From the NCBI GenBank assembly GCA_027310735.1, contig DAIDAH010000140.1, positions 1-7,235 of the forward strand: DNA of 7,235 nucleotides, written 5' to 3'. Within the stretch, counting starts at the first letter, position 1. Every line of letters starts with the position of its first letter. Shown piece by piece: positions 1 to 5,744 of the stretch. Below the pieces are notes generated by a model, which was not told where the DNA came from, searched no databases, and worked only from the letters and a program-made list of their open reading frames with translations. Position numbers and translations under genes: made by a program. This DNA comes from Methylotenera sp. (GTDB taxonomy: Bacteria > Pseudomonadota > Gammaproteobacteria > Burkholderiales > Methylophilaceae).

Positions 1-402
1 GCTGGCGAAAAGGTAGCTGTGAATATCTGTTATGAAGATGTGTTTGGCGAAGAGATTATTCGCCAGTTACCAGTAGCCAGCCTGTTGGTGAATGCCAGTA
101 ATGATGCATGGTATGGCGAATCTCTTGCTGCTTATCAACATATGCAATTCTCTCAAGCGCGTGCCTTGGAAACTGGGCGCACCATGTTACGCACAACCAA
201 TACTGGCGCCACGGCCATGATTGATCCGCATGGAAAAATAATCGCGCATGCACCGCACTTCACGCAGACTACACTCAATGTCACAGCACAAGGCTATTCC
301 GGTAGCACGCCTTATGTACGCTTTGGCAATTGGCCTTTCATCCTATTTTGTTTTGCCGTCATCGCATTCATCTGGAGACGTAACGCTATTGTTAGCAGAT
401 AA
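1..402 (+). CDS. lnt: Apolipoprotein N-acyltransferase, C-terminal fragment (cut by window edge)
   Basis: This is the 3' end (133 codons) of a gene that begins before the window; the frame is open from base 1 and ends at TAA 400-402. Lnt is an inner-membrane enzyme that moves an acyl chain from phospholipid to the N-terminal cysteine amine of lipoproteins, the last step of lipoprotein maturation. The fragment holds the end of the periplasmic nitrilase-like domain. Motif NICYED contains the catalytic cysteine (fragment residue 10, bases 28-30). It is followed by NASNDAWYG, the stretch QARALETGRTMLRTTNTGA, and DPHGKI. A hydrophobic C-terminal segment (about residues 110-125), ending in WRRN, matches the family's last transmembrane helix. 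The catalytic Glu and Lys and the N-terminal helices lie outside the window. Simple amidases share the nitrilase fold, but the terminal membrane helix and the TTNTGATAMID wording favour Lnt. glyQ follows after 76 bases. Confidence 0.93.
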   Translation, partial: AGEKVAVNICYEDVFGEEIIRQLPVASLLVNASNDAWYGESLAAYQHMQFSQARALETGRTMLRTTNTGATAMIDPHGKIIAHAPHFTQTTLNVTAQGYSGSTPYVRFGNWPFILFCFAVIAFIWRRNAIVSR

Positions 403-413
403 CCTATTGTTAG
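386..413. repeat. 10-bp direct repeat, 18-bp period, at the end of lnt
   Basis: CTATTGTTAG occurs at 386-395 and again, identically, at 404-413. The first copy lies in the last codons of lnt and the second just after its stop. Each copy contains TTGTTA, a passable -35 hexamer. It may be a small slippage duplication or chance in AT-rich DNA. Confidence 0.5.
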
Positions 414-433
414 ATTACAAAACCAAGTAAAAT
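389..433 (+). promoter_or_regulatory. Weak candidate promoter for the glyQ operon
   Basis: Two poor sigma-70-like pairings can be drawn in the AT-rich lnt-glyQ gap. One is TTGTTA (389-394) with TAGATT (411-416), spacer 16. The other is TTGTTA (407-412) with TAAAAT (428-433), spacer 15. Neither is strong, and glyQ could equally be read through from lnt. No clear Shine-Dalgarno sequence precedes the glyQ ATG at 479 (upstream bases are mainly A, T and C), so glyQ initiation may depend on an unstructured A-rich leader. Confidence 0.22.
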
Positions 434-478
434 CTACCCTTTCGCCAATTACAATAGATAAAAATCTACAAACAAATC

Positions 479-1405
479 ATGGCTTTGACATTTCAAGAGA
501 TTATTCTCACCCTGCAAAAATACTGGAGCAACAAAGGCTGTGCGCTTTTGCAATCCTACGACATGGAGGTTGGCGCAGGCACTTCGCATACCGCCACATT
601 CTTGCGCTCACTTGGCCCAGAGCCTTGGAAGGCTGCCTACGTACAACCAAGCCGTCGCCCTAAAGATGGCCGCTATGGTGAGAACCCAAACCGCTTACAA
701 CATTACTACCAATTTCAGGTAGTCCTTAAACCGGCACCGGCTGACATTCTTGAGCTATATTTAGGCTCACTTGAAGCCCTTGGTTTCGACCTGAAAAAGA
801 ATGACATCCGCTTTGTGGAAGACGATTGGGAAAATCCAACGTTGGGCGCATGGGGCTTAGGCTGGGAAGTTTGGTTGAACGGCATGGAAGTCACACAATT
901 CACCTACTTCCAACAAGTTGGCGGCATAGATTGCAAACCTATCACCGGTGAAATCACCTACGGCTTAGAGCGCCTAGCCATGTACCTGCAAGGCGTAGAT
1001 AACGTCTACAACCTGACTTGGACTGAAGGCCTGAGTTATGGCGACGTGTATCTGCAAAATGAACAAGAGCAAAGTGCTTACAACTTTGAGCACTCAGATG
1101 CTGACTTCTTGTTTACCGCTTTTGATGCCCATGAAAAACAAGCCAAACATTTGATGGAAAGCCAACTGGCACTACCAGCCTATGAGCAAGTGTTAAAAGC
1201 CGCACATACCTTCAACTTGCTGGATGCTCGCGGCTCAATTTCCGTGACTGAACGTGCTGGCTACATTGGCCGCATTCGCAACTTAGCAAGATCAGTTGCA
1301 GCCAGCTACTTGGATAGCCGCGCCAGACTTGGCTTCCCAATGGCACCTAAAGACTGGACTGACGAGGTATTGGCTAAGTTAGAAAAAGAAAAGAAAACTG
1401 CTTAA
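479..1405 (+). CDS. glyQ: Glycyl-tRNA synthetase alpha subunit
   Basis: This is the catalytic subunit of the bacterial alpha2-beta2 glycyl-tRNA synthetase (class II), which activates glycine with ATP and charges tRNA-Gly in the cytoplasm. The 308 residues match the family's usual length of about 300. Visible motifs are DMEVGAGTSH (28-37), the block AYVQPSRRPKDGRYGENPNR around residues 53-72 with the conserved arginines, LGAWGLGWEVWLNGMEVTQF (about 122-141), and class II motif 3, TGEITYGLERL (156-166), with its ATP-binding arginine at 165. The start at 479 fits the family N-terminus (TFQEIILTLQKYW) even though no Shine-Dalgarno sequence is evident. The wording GCALLQ-YDMEVGAGTSHTATFLR looks betaproteobacterial; residue 26 is Ser where many relatives have Pro. 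glyS, its obligate partner, follows after 86 bases. Confidence 0.98.
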   Translation: MALTFQEIILTLQKYWSNKGCALLQSYDMEVGAGTSHTATFLRSLGPEPWKAAYVQPSRRPKDGRYGENPNRLQHYYQFQVVLKPAPADILELYLGSLEALGFDLKKNDIRFVEDDWENPTLGAWGLGWEVWLNGMEVTQFTYFQQVGGIDCKPITGEITYGLERLAMYLQGVDNVYNLTWTEGLSYGDVYLQNEQEQSAYNFEHSDADFLFTAFDAHEKQAKHLMESQLALPAYEQVLKAAHTFNLLDARGSISVTERAGYIGRIRNLARSVAASYLDSRARLGFPMAPKDWTDEVLAKLEKEKKTA

Positions 1406-1408
1406 TTG

Positions 1409-1434
1409 TGATTCCGTGCCTAGCGCGGAACTCA
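1409..1434 (+). other. RNA hairpin 1 in the glyQ-glyS intergenic leader
   Basis: TTCCGTG (1412-1418) pairs with CGCGGAA (1424-1430) around the 5-base loop CCTAG, with one G-U pair. The stem extends by TGA (1409-1411) with TCA (1432-1434) if C1431 is bulged, giving about ten pairs. The bases after it are A-rich on this strand, with no U tract, so it is not a Rho-independent terminator. It starts 3 bases after the glyQ stop and could stabilise the glyQ 3' end or mark a processing site. Confidence 0.5.
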
Positions 1435-1455
1435 GAAAAATTAAATGAAAATCAA

Positions 1456-1475
1456 ATTCTGATAAAAGTCAGAAT
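1456..1475 (+). other. RNA hairpin 2 just upstream of the glyS ribosome-binding site
   Basis: ATTCTGA (1456-1462) and TCAGAAT (1469-1475) form a perfect 7-bp stem with the 6-base loop TAAAAG. The stem ends 3 bases before the AGGA (1479-1482) that serves glyS. Its 5' arm could instead pair with the upstream TCAGAA at 1432-1437, so two mutually exclusive folds are possible. Confidence 0.5.
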
Positions 1476-1491
1476 GACAGGATAACAAGTA

Positions 1492-3603
1492 ATGGCAAGT
1501 CAAAATTTACTCGTAGAATTATTCGTTGAAGAACTGCCGCCTAAGGCGTTAAAAAAACTAGGTGAGTCATTCGCAAACACCTTATTTGAAAGCCTAAAAA
1601 CACAAGGCCTAACCACAACAAGCTCTACAGCAACAGATTTCGCATCACCACGCCGTTTGGCTGTACATGCCACGCAAGTGCTTGCAGTTGCACCAGACAA
1701 TGCCATCACACAAAAGCTAATGCCAGTGAGTGTAGGTTTAGATGCGAACGGCAATGCCACACCAGCATTACTCAAGCGCCTAAATGGTATGGGGCTGGAT
1801 GAATCAGCCGTAGCCAGACTGACCAAACAGATGGATGGCAAGAATGAAGCGCTGTTTTTAGAAGTGATACAAAAAGGTGCGGTACTGAACGAAGGTCTGC
1901 AAAAAGCGATTGAAGAAGCCATTCAAAAACTACCGATTCCTAAAGTGATGACCTACCAATTGGCTGATGGCTGGAGCAGCGTGAATTTTGTGCGCCCAGC
2001 GCATGGCTTGGTGGCTTTGCATGGCAGCGACATTATCGCCATTAATGTACTTGGCTTAACGGCAAGCAACCAGACACAAGGCCACAGATTTGAAGCCGCA
2101 GTGTCACCTGTAGTATTAAAAAATGCAGACACTTATGCCGAGCAACTCAAAACTGAAGGCGCGGTGATTGCCAGCTTTGCAGAACGTCGCGCTGAAATTG
2201 TGCGCCAACTCAATGCCGCCGCAGCCAAACAGAATCTGAAACCGATTGATGATGACGCATTACTAGATGAAGTCAGCGCATTGGTTGAACGCCCGAATGT
2301 GCTACTCGGTCAGTTTGAAGAGGTTTACCTAGAAGTGCCACAGGAATGCTTGATTCTGACCATGAAGGCGAATCAAAAGTATTTTCCATTATTAGATGCT
2401 AACGACAAGCTCACCAACAAGTTTTTAATCGTCTCCAACATTAGTCCAGACGACGCCAGCGCTGTTATCGGCGGTAACGAGCGCGTGGTACGTCCACGTC
2501 TGGCAGATGCCAAATTCTTCTTTGACCAAGACCGCAAGAAAACTTTGGAAAGCCGACTGACCAATCTGGATAAAGTGGTTTACCACAACAAACTAGGCTC
2601 TCAAGGCGAGCGCACACAGCGTGTACGTGCCATCGCCAAAGCGATTGGTCAGCAACTTGGCGGTGATGCCTTGGCAGCAAAAGCCGACCAAGCCGCGCAA
2701 CTTGCTAAAGCCGACTTAATCACCGACATGGTAGGCGAATTCCCTGAACTACAAGGCATTATGGGGCGCTATTACGCGCAGCATGAAGGCTTGGATAATG
2801 ACGTCGCCTTCGCGATTGAAGACCATTACAAACCACGCTTTGCAGGTGATGAATTGCCACGCAACCAAACAGGTGTTGTGATTGCGCTTGCTGACAAGCT
2901 GGATACTTTGGTTGGCCTATTCAGTATTGGTGAAAAACCAACTGGCGACAAAGACCCATTTGGCCTTCGCCGTCAGGCATTGGGTATCATCCGCATGCTG
3001 ATTGAGTGTGAATTGCCATTGCAATTTGGCGCATTGATTCATGACGTGTTAGCGCTGTTCAATATAGCAGCCAGCGCACAAGCTGCCACTGTTCAAGCCA
3101 TTAAAGAGTTCTGCTTTGACCGCTTAAGCGTTAGCCTGCGTGAGCAAGGCTCCAGCCCACAAGAAGTAGATGCCGTATTGTCACTAAACCCAGTATTATT
3201 GAGCGAAATTCCACAACGGCTTGCGGCTGTACGTGCATTCTCAGCATTAGAAGAAGCGCCAGCCCTAGCGGCAGCAAACAAACGTGTCGGCAATATACTG
3301 AAAAAAGTTGAAGGTATTGTTGAAGCAACTGTTGATGTTGGTCTATTGAAAGAACCTGCAGAAATCGCGCTTAACACAGCATTAGATGAAGTTAAACCAC
3401 TCGCTTACGCTGCCTTTGAAAGTGGCGATTACACTGCATCACTGAAAGCACTCGCAGCATTGAAAGCGCCAGTGGATGCGTTCTTTGACAACGTAATGGT
3501 GAATGCAGATGACCCAGCTTTGAAAGCCAACCGTTTAGGTTTGCTTGCAATCCTGCATCAAGCCATGAATCGCGTAGCAGACTTATCTAAACTGGCAAAC
3601 TAA
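1492..3603 (+). CDS. glyS: Glycyl-tRNA synthetase beta subunit
   Basis: This is the tRNA-recognising subunit of the alpha2-beta2 glycyl-tRNA synthetase, partner of GlyQ. Its 703 residues are slightly longer than the roughly 690 of E. coli GlyS. The N-terminus LLVELFVEELPPKAL is typical. Family landmarks in order are RRLAVH (about 54-59), VNFVRPAHGLVALHG, ECLILTMKANQKYFPL, VGGNERVVRPRLADAKFFF-type wording (here IGGNERV), VGEFPELQGIMG (414-425), EDHYKPRFAGDELP (443-456), ADKLDTLVGLF (467-477) and TGDKDPFGLRR (484-494). The C-terminal DALR-like anticodon-binding region ends in the signature VMVNADDPALKANRLGLL. The ATG at 1492 has AGGA at 1479-1482 with 9-base spacing. The gene sits 86 bases after glyQ and 39 before gmhB, as expected for co-transcription. 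The last codons are part of an 18-bp tandem duplication that also spans the stop. Confidence 0.98.
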   Translation: MASQNLLVELFVEELPPKALKKLGESFANTLFESLKTQGLTTTSSTATDFASPRRLAVHATQVLAVAPDNAITQKLMPVSVGLDANGNATPALLKRLNGMGLDESAVARLTKQMDGKNEALFLEVIQKGAVLNEGLQKAIEEAIQKLPIPKVMTYQLADGWSSVNFVRPAHGLVALHGSDIIAINVLGLTASNQTQGHRFEAAVSPVVLKNADTYAEQLKTEGAVIASFAERRAEIVRQLNAAAAKQNLKPIDDDALLDEVSALVERPNVLLGQFEEVYLEVPQECLILTMKANQKYFPLLDANDKLTNKFLIVSNISPDDASAVIGGNERVVRPRLADAKFFFDQDRKKTLESRLTNLDKVVYHNKLGSQGERTQRVRAIAKAIGQQLGGDALAAKADQAAQLAKADLITDMVGEFPELQGIMGRYYAQHEGLDNDVAFAIEDHYKPRFAGDELPRNQTGVVIALADKLDTLVGLFSIGEKPTGDKDPFGLRRQALGIIRMLIECELPLQFGALIHDVLALFNIAASAQAATVQAIKEFCFDRLSVSLREQGSSPQEVDAVLSLNPVLLSEIPQRLAAVRAFSALEEAPALAAANKRVGNILKKVEGIVEATVDVGLLKEPAEIALNTALDEVKPLAYAAFESGDYTASLKALAALKAPVDAFFDNVMVNADDPALKANRLGLLAILHQAMNRVADLSKLAN

Positions 3604-3620
3604 TCTAAACCGGCAAACTT
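3585..3620. repeat. 18-bp tandem duplication across the glyS stop codon
   Basis: ATCTAAACTGGCAAACTA (3585-3602) is followed directly by ATCTAAACCGGCAAACTT (3603-3620), identical at 16 of 18 positions. The TAA stop of glyS (3601-3603) sits at the junction. The unit is six codons long and keeps frame: the first copy encodes the C-terminal SKLAN, and the second would read SKPAN if the stop were passed. Confidence 0.85.
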
Positions 3621-3642
3621 AAGATACAGGCAACCTAAGATT

Positions 3643-4209
3643 ATGAAACTCGTTATTCTCGACCGTGATGGCGTCATCAACAAAGATAGCGCCAATTTCA
3701 TTAAAAGTACCAACGAGTGGGTTCCAATTCCTGGCAGCCTTGAAGCCATTGCTTTACTCAACCAATCCGGCTTTAGAGTCGCGGTCGCGACCAACCAATC
3801 AGGCGTCAGCCGCGGCTTGTTTGATATGGCAACATTGAACAGCATTCATGACAAAATGCTGCGTGAATTAGCACAAATTGGCGGGCGTATCGATGCGATA
3901 TTTTACTGCCCACACGCTGCAGATGAGCGCTGCCAGTGCCGCAAACCAAAACCTGGCATGATTCTGGAAATTGGCAAACGATTTTCCGTTGAGCTAGACA
4001 AAGTGCCAGCCGTAGGAGATGCGCTACGTGACTTGCATGCTTATGCTGAAGCTGGCTGCCAGCCTATTCTAGTGCGCACAGGTAAGGGTGAGGCAACACT
4101 GGCTGCTGCAGCTAGAAGCGCAGACAATGCCTTGCCGGAAAACACCTGGATTTGCGCGGATTTAAACGAAGCCGTGCAACGTATTATTGCTACATATGCA
4201 CCAGCGTAA
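3643..4209 (+). CDS. gmhB: D-glycero-beta-D-manno-heptose 1,7-bisphosphate 7-phosphatase
   Basis: This HAD-superfamily (subclass IIIA) phosphatase removes the 7-phosphate from heptose 1,7-bisphosphate on the cytoplasmic route to ADP-heptose, a precursor of the LPS inner core. Its 188 residues are normal for the family. Motif I is LDRDGVIN with nucleophile Asp7 and general acid/base Asp9. Motif II is ATNQSG (Thr50). The zinc site is C89-P-H91 with C97-Q-C99. Motif III is RKPKPGM (Lys101/103). Motif IV is VGDALRD (Asp126, Asp130). Only five residues separate His91 from Cys97, a shorter zinc loop than in E. coli GmhB. The HisB histidinol-phosphatase domain is the nearest alternative, but no his genes are nearby and a monofunctional protein of this size fits GmhB. 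The Shine-Dalgarno is weak: AGG at 3628-3630 lies 12 bases from the ATG, so translation may be coupled to glyS 39 bases upstream. gmhB is in the same reading frame as glyS. Confidence 0.93.
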   Translation: MKLVILDRDGVINKDSANFIKSTNEWVPIPGSLEAIALLNQSGFRVAVATNQSGVSRGLFDMATLNSIHDKMLRELAQIGGRIDAIFYCPHAADERCQCRKPKPGMILEIGKRFSVELDKVPAVGDALRDLHAYAEAGCQPILVRTGKGEATLAAAARSADNALPENTWICADLNEAVQRIIATYAPA

Positions 4210-4243
4210 AGATACACATATGTCAAACAGAGCTTAATTAAAT

Positions 4244-4270
4244 ATGAGTACATTACTCACACACTTATGA
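4244..4270 (+). CDS. Possible 8-codon leader peptide overlapping the plsC start
   Basis: ATG at 4244 opens a short frame encoding MSTLLTHL, with its TGA at 4268-4270. It overlaps the acyltransferase start in the arrangement ATGA (4267-4270). The acyltransferase itself has no recognisable Shine-Dalgarno sequence, so termination on this small frame could feed re-initiation. The Shine-Dalgarno of the small frame is also poor (AGAG at 4229-4232, 11 bases upstream). A still shorter frame, MSNRA, lies at 4220-4237. This could be chance; conservation in relatives would decide. Confidence 0.18.
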   Translation: MSTLLTHL

Positions 4271-4974
4271 TATTTCTACGTTCGCTAATATTTGCCATCG
4301 GGCAGTGGTTATTTACCCCCATATTCTCTGTACTAGCGCTATTCACATTCCCATTCTCGCGCATTACTCGCAATAAAATCATCAGCCTATGGGCACGCAG
4401 CATGCTTTGGTGGCTGCGTGTTACCTGCAATATCCGTTATGAAGTCAAAGGCGCCGAGAACATCCCCACAACGCCTTGCGTCATTCTCGCCAAACATCAA
4501 TCAGCTTGGGAAACATTGGCATTTCAATTGATTTTCCCACCACAAGTATATGTAATGAAACGCGAACTATTGTGGATACCATTTTTCGGCTGGGGTTTGG
4601 CCATGACATCCCCGATCGCCATTAATCGCAGCGCTGGGCGCGAGGCATTAAAACAACTGGTAAAACTAGGCAAACAACGCCTAGCCAGCGGCCTATGGGT
4701 TGTCGTATTCCCAGAAGGCACGCGCATTGCACCGCATAAGGACAGCAAGTTCCATATTGGCGGTGCATGGCTTGCCAGCGGCACCAAAGCCACAGTATTA
4801 CCAGTGGCACACAACGCAGGTCTACATTGGGCGAAAAACTCCATGCTTAAACATCCGGGGGTTATTACTGTCAGCATCGGACAACCCATCGACTGTAGTC
4901 ACCTCAAGCCTGAAGCCGTGAATACGCAAACTGAAGCCTGGATTAAAGCTGAAATGGCAACCTTAGGCGCATAA
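4267..4974 (+). CDS. plsC: Lysophospholipid acyltransferase, 1-acyl-sn-glycerol-3-phosphate acyltransferase (PlsC) type
   Basis: This is a membrane-associated enzyme, probably transferring a fatty acyl chain to the 2-position of lysophosphatidic acid to give phosphatidic acid, the precursor of all phospholipids. The 235-residue length is typical. An N-terminal hydrophobic segment (about residues 5-30) should anchor it to the inner membrane. Block I is KHQSAWE (76-82): the catalytic His77 is followed by Glu82, so it reads HX4E instead of the classical HX4D. Block II lies around ELLWIPFFGWGLAM (100-113). Block III is FPEGTR (148-153), which binds the glycerol phosphate. Block IV is LPVAHNAG (178-185). 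No other in-frame ATG, GTG or TTG lies close upstream of 4267, so the start is fairly firm despite the missing Shine-Dalgarno. The stop overlaps the next gene's start (TAATG). A lyso-ornithine or other glycerolipid acyltransferase is possible. Confidence 0.9.
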   Translation: MIFLRSLIFAIGQWLFTPIFSVLALFTFPFSRITRNKIISLWARSMLWWLRVTCNIRYEVKGAENIPTTPCVILAKHQSAWETLAFQLIFPPQVYVMKRELLWIPFFGWGLAMTSPIAINRSAGREALKQLVKLGKQRLASGLWVVVFPEGTRIAPHKDSKFHIGGAWLASGTKATVLPVAHNAGLHWAKNSMLKHPGVITVSIGQPIDCSHLKPEAVNTQTEAWIKAEMATLGA

Positions 4975-5681
4975 TGAGTCATACGCTCACACTACCTTCC
5001 GGTGACCAACTGCATTATCAATTAGAGCGGCGCCAGCGACGCACTGTCGGATTGAAAATCACAGCATCAGGTTTAGTGATACATGCCCCAAAACGCATTT
5101 CACAATCGCAGCTTGAAGGTCTGATTGCACTAAAGGCCGATTGGATTCGTAAAAAACTGGCCGCAATTACCGCCAACCAAATTCCAGCATTGCAATGGCA
5201 AGATGGCGAACAGCTGCAATTTTTAGGTAATCCCCTGACATTGGCTATCAGGCACGATGTTCGCTCGAGAGCGGTGAACTACGAACCGGGAATTTTGCAG
5301 TTAGCCATGCCGAACCATCTTGATCAAGCCGCGGTGGCACGTAAAGTAGTGCAATGGTATGGCAAACAGGCTATTGCAGACTTCGCACGCCGTTTAGCAT
5401 TATTTGCGACTAGGCTAGGTGTACCAACACCATCGTTATTTCTATCAAACGCACGAACACGCTGGGGAAGCTGCAATTCTAGGCAAGAAATTCGGCTTAG
5501 TTGGCGTTTGTTACAAGCGCCACCACATATTATTAACTATGTGATTTGTCATGAACTGGCGCATTTAAAAGAAATGAACCACTCGGCGAAATTCTGGGCA
5601 GTGGTCGCCAGCATTTACCCCGATTACAAAACAGCAGAAAAAGATTTAAAAACCTTGTCGCATCAGTTGCATCGCATGTAA
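4974..5681 (+). CDS. YgjP/SprT-like zinc metallohydrolase (COG1451, DUF45 family)
   Basis: This 235-residue cytoplasmic protein carries a zinc-peptidase-like active site: CHELAHLKEMNHSAKFW, giving the HExxH motif (His193, Glu194, His197) with a probable third ligand, His203. Family hallmarks are the N-terminal RRTVGLKITASGLVIHAP, WIRKKL at 57-62, and NARTRWGSCNSR before the active site (RWGSC at 163-167). The family is usually annotated as YgjP or M48-like metallopeptidase; E. coli YgjP has been assigned UTP pyrophosphatase activity, so peptidase activity should not be assumed. The start is set by the TAATG overlap with the acyltransferase stop and by AGG (4965-4967) six bases upstream, implying translational coupling. 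It is the last gene of the rightward operon; no terminator with a U tract follows. The cellular substrate is not evident from the sequence. Confidence 0.88.
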   Translation: MSHTLTLPSGDQLHYQLERRQRRTVGLKITASGLVIHAPKRISQSQLEGLIALKADWIRKKLAAITANQIPALQWQDGEQLQFLGNPLTLAIRHDVRSRAVNYEPGILQLAMPNHLDQAAVARKVVQWYGKQAIADFARRLALFATRLGVPTPSLFLSNARTRWGSCNSRQEIRLSWRLLQAPPHIINYVICHELAHLKEMNHSAKFWAVVASIYPDYKTAEKDLKTLSHQLHRM

Positions 5682-5701
5682 AAGCCGGACTTAGCGGGCG
5701 A

Positions 5702-5744
5702 ATACTTTAAACACAGAGCACCGCATTAAACCTATCTAAAGTAT
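5702..5744. terminator. Weak inverted repeat between convergent genes
   Basis: ATACTTTA (5702-5709) and TAAAGTAT (5737-5744) are perfect 8-bp complements separated by 27 bases, and they span the 54-base gap between the YgjP-like gene and the sco stop. The stem is AT-rich, the loop is long and no U tract follows on either strand, so a bidirectional terminator role is doubtful. Nothing better is visible in this gap. Confidence 0.15.

Larger units (their letters stand above)
1408..1478. repeat. Degenerate miniature inverted-repeat (REP/MITE-like) element in the glyQ-glyS gap
   Basis: Nearly all of the glyQ-glyS gap can be read as an imperfect inverted-repeat element. The left end is GTGATTCC (1408-1415). 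The right end AGAATGAC (1471-1478) reads GTCATTCT in reverse complement, matching at 6 of 8 positions. Inside, TCAGAA (1432-1437) and TTCTGA (1457-1462) form a second inverted pair. The pattern GTCATTCC...GGAA..CAG...CTG...GAATGAC resembles short dispersed palindromic elements known in many proteobacterial genomes. Family membership is inferred, and whether other copies exist in this genome cannot be seen here. Confidence 0.45.

Noticed and set aside
403..478. T-box or other glycine riboswitch ahead of glyQ
   Set aside because: The gap is only 76 bases, has no stem-rich structure, and T-boxes controlling glyQS belong to Gram-positive bacteria.
1409..1440. Rho-independent terminator after glyQ
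   Set aside because: The stem is good, but the downstream bases are A-rich with no T run, and glyS must be co-expressed with glyQ.
1500..1922. 140-codon open frame on the minus strand within glyS
   Set aside because: It lies wholly opposite the well-supported glyS N-terminal region; its Ser/Ala/Cys-rich product looks like antisense of coding sequence and has no recognisable domain.
3093..3377. 94-codon open frame on the minus strand within the 3' part of glyS
   Set aside because: It is antisense to the GlyS C-terminal domain, low in complexity and without a plausible start context.
3600..3845. 81-codon minus-strand frame over the glyS-gmhB junction
   Set aside because: Most of it mirrors the conserved HAD motif I and II region of gmhB, so its openness follows from gmhB codons.
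4216..4223. Palindrome ACATATGT after the gmhB stop as a regulatory site
   Set aside because: Eight self-complementary AT-rich bases are expected by chance at this frequency; nothing else supports it.
4524..4889. 121-codon open frame on the minus strand within plsC
   Set aside because: It overlaps conserved acyltransferase blocks on the other strand and its product resembles no known family; it is a coding shadow.
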